Below are positions 40,750 through 46,310 of a DNA stretch of 46,310 bases, one piece after another. The stretch comes from Micromonospora sp. AMSO31t (lineage in GTDB: Bacteria; Actinomycetota; Actinomycetes; Mycobacteriales; Micromonosporaceae). The DNA lies in NCBI RefSeq assembly GCF_008868175.1, contig NZ_WBKT01000031.1, positions 1 to 46,310 of the forward strand, written 5' to 3'. The stretch's first letter is position 1; each line of letters opens with the position of its first letter. Below the pieces are notes generated by a model. It was not told the DNA's origin. It made no database searches and saw only the letters and a program-made list of their open reading frames with translations. The translations under genes were made by a program, and so were the position numbers.

Positions 40750-40779
40750 GGGGCCGTCGGCGGCAACGCCGGCGGCCCC
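40750..40779 (+). terminator. Terminator after M6 copy 2
   Basis: GGGGCCG-T-CGGCG, loop GCAA, CGCCG-G-CGGCCCC, followed by TTTCG; twelve pairs with one internal T/G pair. Confidence 0.85.
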
Positions 40780-40880
40780 TTTCGCGTACCCCGAAAGCTT
40801 TCGCCCCAGCTCAGGTCCCCCGATCGACCGATCCTGATGTGACGCTGAGGAGCGTTCCCAACAAAAAGTTGCTACAAATC

Positions 40881-40946
40881 GACGCGTCTGTCTTCCCACG
40901 CGTCACGGGAATGTTTATCTTCACCAGTGGTCCCACTTGTGGGACC
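40881..40946. promoter_or_regulatory. Two perfect palindromes before M6 copy 3
   Basis: GACGCGT-N10-ACGCGTC (40881-40904) and GGTCCCACTTGTGGGACC (40929-40946, 8-bp arms) lie 54-119 bases before the GTG at 41000. They look like operator sites; neither matches the CTGTCAT repeats of copy 2. Confidence 0.6.
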
Positions 40947-40999
40947 TTCCACCGGCCCCTACCCCCGTTGGGCTGGTTCCCTCACACCGGAGGTACCAC

Positions 41000-43462
41000 G
41001 TGCGCAAAGTCGCAGTGGGTCTGCTCGGGCTATCGCTGACGGCGACGGGACTTGTAGCTGGCACGGCCGCCAGCGCCGCGCCGACGCCGAAGCTGCCGGC
41101 TGCCGCTCCGGCGGCGGCCGAGCCGCAGGCCCCTCACGATCTGCCGGACAAGCTCGAGGACAAGCGGCGGGCACTCCGCCAGGAGGGCCTCAGCGAGGTC
41201 CTGTCCGGCCGGGCCAAGGCCCAGAAGATCAACGGCAGCACCGTCGTCAAGGTCGGCGAGACCGCCGGCGGCGCGGCGGCGGCGGCCGGCGGCGCGGCGG
41301 CGGCGGCCGGCGCCCGGACCGCCAGCAACAAGGCGGGCAAGAAGGACCAGTACGTCGAGCTGGCCCGGGAGCGGACCGACAAGATCTTCGTGATCCTCGC
41401 CGAGTTCGGCGACGACCGCGACCCGGCCTACCCGGACAAGGACATCAACCCGGACATCGCGGGCCCGACCGGGTACGACGGTCCACGGCACAACGAGATC
41501 CCGAAGCCCAACCGGGCGGTGGACAACTCCACCATCTGGCAGGCCGACTACAGCGCCGAGCACTTCCGGCAGCTGTACTTCGGCACCAAGCCGGGCGACG
41601 AGTCGCTCAAGCAGTACTACGAGGCCCAGTCGTCCGGCCGCTACAGCGTCGAGGGCACGGTCACCGACTGGGTGAAGGTCAAGTACAACGCCGCCCGGTA
41701 CGGCCGCTCGGACGACCCGAAGGCCGACGACGACCCGACGGGCGACCCGGCGGTCTGCGCGGACACCATCTGCCCGAACACCTGGGACCTGATCCGCGAC
41801 GCCGCCAACCAGTGGGTCGCCGACCAGAAGGCCAAGGGCCGCACCGACGCCCAGATCAAGGCCGACATGCAGTCGTTCGACCAGTGGGACCGGTTCGACT
41901 ACGACGGCGACGGCAACTTCAACGAGCCGGACGGCTACATCGACCACTTCCAGATCGTCCACTCCGGCGGCGACCAGGCCGACGGCGACCCGCACCAGGG
42001 TGAGGACGCCATCTGGAGCCACCGCTGGGCGGCGTACAACACCTCCCGCGTGGGTCCGCCGAACTTCCCGATCGGCGGCACCCAGATCGGCAACACCGGC
42101 GTCTGGATCCGCGACTACACGATCCAGCCGGAGAACGGTGGCCGCAGCGTCTTCTACCACGAGTACGGCCACGACCTGGGCCTGCCGGACGACTACAACG
42201 TCGTCAGTGGTGGGGACAACAACAACGAGCACTGGACCCTGATGGCCCAGAGCCGGCTCAGCGGCAAGAACGACGCGGGCATCGGCGAGCGCGCTGGCGA
42301 CCTCGGCGCCTGGAACAAGCTCCAGCTCGGCTGGCTGGACTACGAGGTGGTCAAGGCCGGGCAGAAGCGCGACCTGGACCTGGGCCCGCAGGAGTACAAC
42401 TCCAAGAAGGCGCAGGCCGCGGTCGTGGTGCTGCCGCAGCGGGAGTACACCTTCCAGTACGGCGCTCCGTTCGAGGGCACCAAGCAGTACTTCTCCGGTA
42501 ACGACGACGACCTGGACAACACCATGACCAGGACGCTCGACCTCACCGGGAAGACCTCGGCGTCGCTGTCCATGAAGGGCCGCTTCAACATCGAGACCGG
42601 CTACGACTACCTCTTCTTCGAGGCGTCGCTGGACGGCGGCAAGACCTGGAACGCGCTGAACGGCACGGTCAACGGCAAGCCGATCCCGCCGGTGTCCAAC
42701 ACCGACCCGACGCCGGGTCTGACCGGCAGCAGCGCGGGCACGTGGGTGGACATCAACATCCCGATGGACGCGGCGGCCGGCAAGGTGGCGCAGTTCCGGT
42801 TCCACTACCTCACCGACGGCGGTGTCTCCTCGGGCGGCTTCTTCGGTGACGCCATCACCGTGACCGCCGACGGCCAGACCCTGCTCAGCGATGGCGCCGA
42901 GACCGGTGCCGGCGACTGGGCTCTCGCTGGCTGGAGCATCACCGGCGAGAGTTACACCCGGCTCTTCGACAACTACTACATCGCGGGCAACCGGTCGTAC
43001 GTCTCGTACGACAAGTACCTGAAGACCGGCCCGTACTACTTCGGCTACGCGAACACCCGCCCGGACTGGGTGGACCACTACGCGTACCAGGAGGGTCTGC
43101 TGATCTCGTACTGGAACCTCCGGTACGCGGACAACGACACGTTCGCCCACCCGGGCGAGGGTCGTAACATGATCATCGACGCTCACCCGCGGCCGATCTA
43201 CAACCTGACCGGCGCCCCGTGGCGGGCCCGCGTCCAGGTCTACGACGCGCCGTTCAGCCTGAAGAAGGCGGATTCGTTCACGCTGCACATCAACAGCCAG
43301 CCGCAGTACGTCCGTGGCCAGGCGGCGCAGCCGCTGTTCGACGACACCAAGCAGTACTGGTACCCGGAGCTGCCGAACCACGGCGTCAAGCTCCCGGCCA
43401 CCGGCGTCAAGATCAAGGTTCTGCAGCAGAACGGCACCTCGCTGAAGGTCCGCTTCTCCTGA
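41000..43462 (+). CDS. Secreted M6 metalloprotease, immune inhibitor A-like (copy 3)
   Basis: The 820-aa protein has a signal peptide (RKVAVGLLGLSLTATGLVAGTAASA), a propeptide with an Ala-rich patch from a GCGGCGGCGGCCGGCG tandem duplication (about 41272-41307), the M6 domain with DYDGDGNFNEPDGYIDHF and HEYGHDLGLPD (H387, E388, H391), then two beta domains (VFFEASLDGGKTW-type and the C-terminal QEGLLISYWNLRY). It aligns with copy 2 along its whole length, so the pair arose by duplication; copy 1 is more distant. The GTG at 41000 follows GGAGGT by five bases. Export by Sec and propeptide removal are expected of the family. Confidence 0.94.
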   Translation: MRKVAVGLLGLSLTATGLVAGTAASAAPTPKLPAAAPAAAEPQAPHDLPDKLEDKRRALRQEGLSEVLSGRAKAQKINGSTVVKVGETAGGAAAAAGGAAAAAGARTASNKAGKKDQYVELARERTDKIFVILAEFGDDRDPAYPDKDINPDIAGPTGYDGPRHNEIPKPNRAVDNSTIWQADYSAEHFRQLYFGTKPGDESLKQYYEAQSSGRYSVEGTVTDWVKVKYNAARYGRSDDPKADDDPTGDPAVCADTICPNTWDLIRDAANQWVADQKAKGRTDAQIKADMQSFDQWDRFDYDGDGNFNEPDGYIDHFQIVHSGGDQADGDPHQGEDAIWSHRWAAYNTSRVGPPNFPIGGTQIGNTGVWIRDYTIQPENGGRSVFYHEYGHDLGLPDDYNVVSGGDNNNEHWTLMAQSRLSGKNDAGIGERAGDLGAWNKLQLGWLDYEVVKAGQKRDLDLGPQEYNSKKAQAAVVVLPQREYTFQYGAPFEGTKQYFSGNDDDLDNTMTRTLDLTGKTSASLSMKGRFNIETGYDYLFFEASLDGGKTWNALNGTVNGKPIPPVSNTDPTPGLTGSSAGTWVDINIPMDAAAGKVAQFRFHYLTDGGVSSGGFFGDAITVTADGQTLLSDGAETGAGDWALAGWSITGESYTRLFDNYYIAGNRSYVSYDKYLKTGPYYFGYANTRPDWVDHYAYQEGLLISYWNLRYADNDTFAHPGEGRNMIIDAHPRPIYNLTGAPWRARVQVYDAPFSLKKADSFTLHINSQPQYVRGQAAQPLFDDTKQYWYPELPNHGVKLPATGVKIKVLQQNGTSLKVRFS

Positions 43463-43487
43463 GCCGCTGATCACACCGCTACACCTC

Positions 43488-43522
43488 GCGATGCCCGGGC
43501 AGGCCACCTGCCCGGGCATCGC
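43488..43522 (+). terminator. Strong terminator after M6 copy 3
   Basis: Perfect 15-bp arms GCGATGCCCGGGCAG (43488-43502) and complement (43508-43522), 5-base loop, followed by CCTTT. Confidence 0.9.
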
Positions 43523-43618
43523 CCTTTCCGGCCCGGGCCGGCCGCGACCCGTCCGGCGATGTCCCGGAGAATCCCCTGATCCTCCACACCTGCGGGGCCG
43601 CCCGCGCGGTCCCGGCCC

Positions 43619-43624
43619 TAGGCT
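43619..43624 (+). promoter_or_regulatory. Leaderless-type -10 (TAGGCT)
   Basis: TAGGCT ends seven bases before the ATG at 43632, with no ribosome site between. Confidence 0.5.
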
Positions 43625-43631
43625 GTGCCCC

Positions 43632-44564
43632 ATGACCGACCAGCGTGGCGGACCCGTCGACGAGTCCTGCGTGCTCCCCGAGGGGCCGTGGACCCACCGG
43701 TTCGTCGGCGCCAACGGCAGCCGCTTCCACGTCGTCGAGGCCGGCACCGGCCCCATGGTGCTCTTCCTGCACGGCTTCCCCGAATACTGGTACGCCTGGC
43801 ACGAGATGCTGCCGGCCGTCGCCGACGCCGGCTTCCGCGCGGTCGCGGTCGACCTCCGCGGTTACGGCGCGAGCGACAAACCACCCCGGGGGTACGACGG
43901 TTACACCCTCGCCGCCGACGTGGCGGGACTGATCCGGGCCCTCGGCGAGCGGTCGGCCACCCTGGTCGGCAGCGGCGCCGGCGGTCTCATCGCCTGGACC
44001 GCCGCGTCGTTCCACCCCACCCTGGTCCGGCGGCTCGTGGTGCTCGGCGCGCCGCACCCGCTGCGGCTGCGGGCCGCCATCTTCGCCGACCCGCGCGGCC
44101 AGTTCTCCGCGTCCACCCCCACCCTGAAGTTCCAGCTTCCCCGCTACGAGCACGTGCTGGCCCGCGACGACGCCGCCGAGGTGGAGGCGATGCTGCGCCG
44201 CTGGGGCGGGCCGCGCTGGGTGAACGGCCCCGACTTCGACGCGTACGCCCGGTGCTGCCGGGTGGCCATGCAGATCCCGCAGGCGGCGTTCTGCGCCATG
44301 GAGGGCTACCGCTGGGCGTTCCGGTCGGTGCTGCGACTGCACGGCTACCGGTTCGTGCGGCTCATGCAGAAGCCGCTGGTCACCCCGACCCTGCAACTGC
44401 ACGGCGCGCTGGACCGGGCCTCGCTGCCCCGCACCGCACAGGGCTCCGGCCGTTACGTCACCGCCCCCTACGAGTGGCGGCTGCTCGATGGCGTGGGCCA
44501 CTTCCCCCACGTGGAGGCCCGGGAACTGGTGCTCGGCGAGATCCTGCGCTGGACGAAGTCCTGA
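43632..44564 (+). CDS. Epoxide hydrolase-like alpha/beta hydrolase lacking nucleophile
   Basis: The 310-aa protein has the epoxide hydrolase layout: HGFPEYWYAW (47-56, oxyanion hole), DLRGYGASDKP (74-84), APHP (140-143), an acid in LQLHGALDRASLP (D261) and GVGHFPHVE (H290). At the nucleophile elbow, where epoxide hydrolases have GHDWGG, it reads GSGAGG (113-118), so the aspartate is glycine (G115); S114 is one position off. It sits where ephE (Rv3670) is in mycobacteria. Either it is a non-catalytic or differently acting member, or S114 serves in a shifted elbow. The cap domain is present. The start is the ATG at 43632 because of the leaderless -10. Confidence 0.83.
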   Translation: MTDQRGGPVDESCVLPEGPWTHRFVGANGSRFHVVEAGTGPMVLFLHGFPEYWYAWHEMLPAVADAGFRAVAVDLRGYGASDKPPRGYDGYTLAADVAGLIRALGERSATLVGSGAGGLIAWTAASFHPTLVRRLVVLGAPHPLRLRAAIFADPRGQFSASTPTLKFQLPRYEHVLARDDAAEVEAMLRRWGGPRWVNGPDFDAYARCCRVAMQIPQAAFCAMEGYRWAFRSVLRLHGYRFVRLMQKPLVTPTLQLHGALDRASLPRTAQGSGRYVTAPYEWRLLDGVGHFPHVEARELVLGEILRWTKS

Positions 44565-44565
44565 C

Positions 44566-44931
44566 TCAGACCCGCTGCTCGCGCAGGTCCGTCACCTCGT
44601 CGGCTGGCGCCCAGCCCTGGTAGACGCCGAAGTCGAACGCCTCCAGCCCCATCTTCTGCGCCACCGGCCAGCGGCCCCCCGTGTACTCCACCCGCAGCCA
44701 GCCGTCGTGCTCGGCCAGCACGATGAACGGCTGCCCCTGCCAGGTGCAGGTGGTCCGCACGTACGCCAGGTCCTCGACCTCGGCCACCGGCACCACCCGG
44801 ACGTGCCGGCCCGGGCGTACCTCGGTGAAGCCCTCGCCCGGTTCCGGCTGGTACAGGCGGACATCGCCGCCGTCCGGGCTGGCCTGGTACTCCCGGCCCC
44901 GCCAGCGGGCCACGTAGCCGTCGCGGGTCAC
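44566..44931 (-). CDS. Conserved hypothetical protein after the SseB-like gene
   Basis: The 121-aa protein is soluble, beta-rich and acidic, with WRGREYQASPDGGDVRLYQPEPGEGF, YVRTTCTWQGQPFIVLAEHDGWLRVEY and a C-terminal GLEAFDFGVYQGWAPADEV. I do not recognise a family. Its GTG overlaps the stop of the SseB-like gene (GTGA), so the two are coupled and probably work together; immunity-like or scaffold roles are possible but unsupported. It is convergent with the hydrolase, with one base between the stops. Confidence 0.78.
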   Translation of the reverse strand: MTRDGYVARWRGREYQASPDGGDVRLYQPEPGEGFTEVRPGRHVRVVPVAEVEDLAYVRTTCTWQGQPFIVLAEHDGWLRVEYTGGRWPVAQKMGLEAFDFGVYQGWAPADEVTDLREQRV

Positions 44932-46310
44932 ACGTCACCCGCCCGGTGCCACGCCAGCTCGTCGGTGTCCAGCACGGCGACCACCCGCTCGCTGCGGTCC
45001 GCGCCGATCCGCCACAGCTCGGCGCCGTGCGGCAGCCGGGCGCTGTCCACCTTGAACTCGGCGACCACGTCGCTGCTCTCCCCCGGCGCGAAGCCGTTGC
45101 CGCGGAACGGGGGCCGCTCGATCACCCAGCCCTCCATGGCCCGCATGGCGGCCTCGTTCTGCCCGCCGTACGGGATGCGGTAGAGGCTCGGCCGGTAGGC
45201 CGGCCAGCGCAGCACGTAGATCTCCTCGGCGTCCCCGGAGAACGGCGAGCCGGTGTGGCCGAGGCCGAGCGCGTCGTACAACTCCGCCGGGGTGCCGAGG
45301 TGGGCCAGCTCGCTGGCCCGGTGCACGAAGCCGGAGACCCGGTCGTAGCCCCGCTCCAGGTAGTAGGCCAGCTGGCTCGGGGCGATCGCCTTCTGCATGG
45401 TCACCGGCCGGGTGGGGTCCACGGGCGGCGGGGCCGGCCGGGGTTCGGACGCCGGCGCCGGCGCGGTGGCCGGCGGCTCCGGCTCGGTCTCGGGGTCGTC
45501 GCCCAGCCCCACCTCGGCGGCCCAGTTGGCGAGCGCGAGAACCTGCTCCCCCGGATACGTCGCCCCGACCGGCGTGCCCGGGTTCACGGCGAACGACCAG
45601 CTCACGTCCGGCCAGCGGCGGATGAGCTGGACGAACTTCACGCGTACCGTGTCGGCCGGGTTGCCGGCCCGATCCGCCAGGCGCTCCGGCGAGGTGTGGA
45701 CGACCACGTAGGTCCCACCGTCGATCTGCTCCGTACGCCAGACGAAGCCGGCGTCACCCGGACGGCTGCCCGCCGCCGATTCGGATGCGACCGGCAGCAG
45801 CACCCGGGCCAGCAGCAGGGTCGTGAGGAAACCGTCGGTGCTGCCGCTGCCGGCCGCCGCCAGCAGTTCCTCCTCCACCTCGTTCGCCGGCACGAAGTCG
45901 GCCTCCGCGGTGCTGCCGGCGACGCCCGCCGGGGACGGGATTCCGGGGACCGTCGCCTGCTCCGTCGACCGGGGTCCGGCCGCTGCGGCCGGCGCGAACA
46001 CCGACGTGGTCGGCTCGTCGGCGGTGGCGGCTGGCGCGGCCGGTTCGAACAGCGAGGTGGTCGGCTCGGGCGGCGGGGTGGTCGGCGCGAACAGCGACGT
46101 GGTCGCCTCATCTGCCGACGGAACCCGGTCGGACGACGGCACCGCCGGCGGTGCGCCGGCATCCTCGTCCGGGCCGGCGGGGGTGAACAGGGACGGACCC
46201 GGGTCGTCCGCCGGACCGAACATCGGCACGGTCGGCTCGCCCGGCGTTCCGAACGGCCGCTCCCCCAGGTCGGTGGGCCCGGTGGCGACGTGGCCGGGGG
46301 CGGGCGAGCC
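44928..46310 (-). CDS. SseB-domain protein with repeat-rich N-terminus (partial)
   Basis: The frame is open to the window edge, so the 5' end is missing; at least 460 aa are seen. The N-terminal part is disordered, Pro/Ala/Thr-rich, with repeated SLFxP-type motifs (SLFTP, SLFAP, SLFEP, SVFAP). A domain from NEVEEELLAAAGSGSTDGFLTTLLLARVLLPVA resembles SseB, and the C-terminal part starts TMQKAIAPSQLAYYLERGYDRVSGFVHRA, ending in LPHGAELWRIG. Actinobacteria use such proteins beside toxin-like or secreted proteins, but the function is unknown. GTG 46229 is an internal in-frame codon, not a proven start. Confidence 0.75.
   Translation of the reverse strand, partial: GSPAPGHVATGPTDLGERPFGTPGEPTVPMFGPADDPGPSLFTPAGPDEDAGAPPAVPSSDRVPSADEATTSLFAPTTPPPEPTTSLFEPAAPAATADEPTTSVFAPAAAAGPRSTEQATVPGIPSPAGVAGSTAEADFVPANEVEEELLAAAGSGSTDGFLTTLLLARVLLPVASESAAGSRPGDAGFVWRTEQIDGGTYVVVHTSPERLADRAGNPADTVRVKFVQLIRRWPDVSWSFAVNPGTPVGATYPGEQVLALANWAAEVGLGDDPETEPEPPATAPAPASEPRPAPPPVDPTRPVTMQKAIAPSQLAYYLERGYDRVSGFVHRASELAHLGTPAELYDALGLGHTGSPFSGDAEEIYVLRWPAYRPSLYRIPYGGQNEAAMRAMEGWVIERPPFRGNGFAPGESSDVVAEFKVDSARLPHGAELWRIGADRSERVVAVLDTDELAWHRAGDV

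Noticed and set aside
41272..41307. Microsatellite or CRISPR-like repeat
   Set aside because: It is a single direct duplication of a GCGGCG-rich unit coding for Ala/Gly in the propeptide, with no spacers.
41030..43756. 908-aa minus-strand reading frame opposite M6 copy 3
   Set aside because: It is a shadow rich in Val/Arg/Asp/Gly without domains, and it runs across the strong terminator at 43488.

Overview
This is a very GC-rich, densely packed chromosomal window from an actinomycete, most likely Micromonospora or another Micromonosporaceae. The evidence is strong G/C bias at third codon positions, many GTG and one TTG start, GTGA/ATGA start-stop overlaps, several leaderless-type promoters (TAnnnT 6-8 nt before the start codon), and palindromic intergenic repeats of a type I associate with Micromonospora. 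Gene order follows a block shared by Streptomyces (holB, MFS-tmk, topA, hppA, bldG pair, helicase, tad genes, acs) and, in part, Mycobacterium tuberculosis (Rv3644c to Rv3670). That synteny is from memory, not from a search.

Layout. 1-6231 (mostly minus): a RicT/PSP1 protein; a three-gene cassette of YbaB-like, EspC-like and WxG-hairpin proteins (type VII secretion flavour); HolB; and a membrane MFS domain fused to thymidylate kinase. 6381-10827: a PLP aldolase/racemase-fold protein, a TetR regulator and a sugar-lactone oxidase, then a DUF559 nuclease-like protein. 10890-22279: topoisomerase I with a histone-like tail, a hypothetical gene, a lipoprotein, a K+-independent H+-pyrophosphatase, BldG with its anti-sigma kinase, a YprA/MrfA-type helicase, a small ORF behind a CebR/CelR-like operator, and a LURP-one-like protein. 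22345-27653 (minus): a complete translationally coupled Tad/Flp-type cluster (Ssd, TadA, TadB, TadC, pilin, TadE, Rv3654c-like) whose TadB carries six 15-residue repeats. 27937-32771: a secreted protein, an ECF sigma factor with its membrane partner, a DUF6518 membrane protein, a HAD-IB phosphatase and a degenerate Fic protein. 33029-43462: acetyl-CoA synthetase, then three tandem secreted M6 (immune inhibitor A-like) metalloproteases, the middle one split by a frameshift. 43632-46310: an epoxide-hydrolase-fold protein lacking its nucleophile, a hypothetical protein and an SseB-type protein running off the window end.

The core half is housekeeping (replication, topology, energy, developmental sigma control). 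The right side is secretion and extracellular proteolysis. The points most worth following are the two apparent pseudoenzymes (Fic-like and epoxide-hydrolase-like), the repeat-bearing TadB, the ESX-like cassette, the frameshifted protease within the triplet, and the cellulose-type operator in front of an unknown small gene. No tRNA, rRNA, CRISPR array, transposase or phage gene was recognised.
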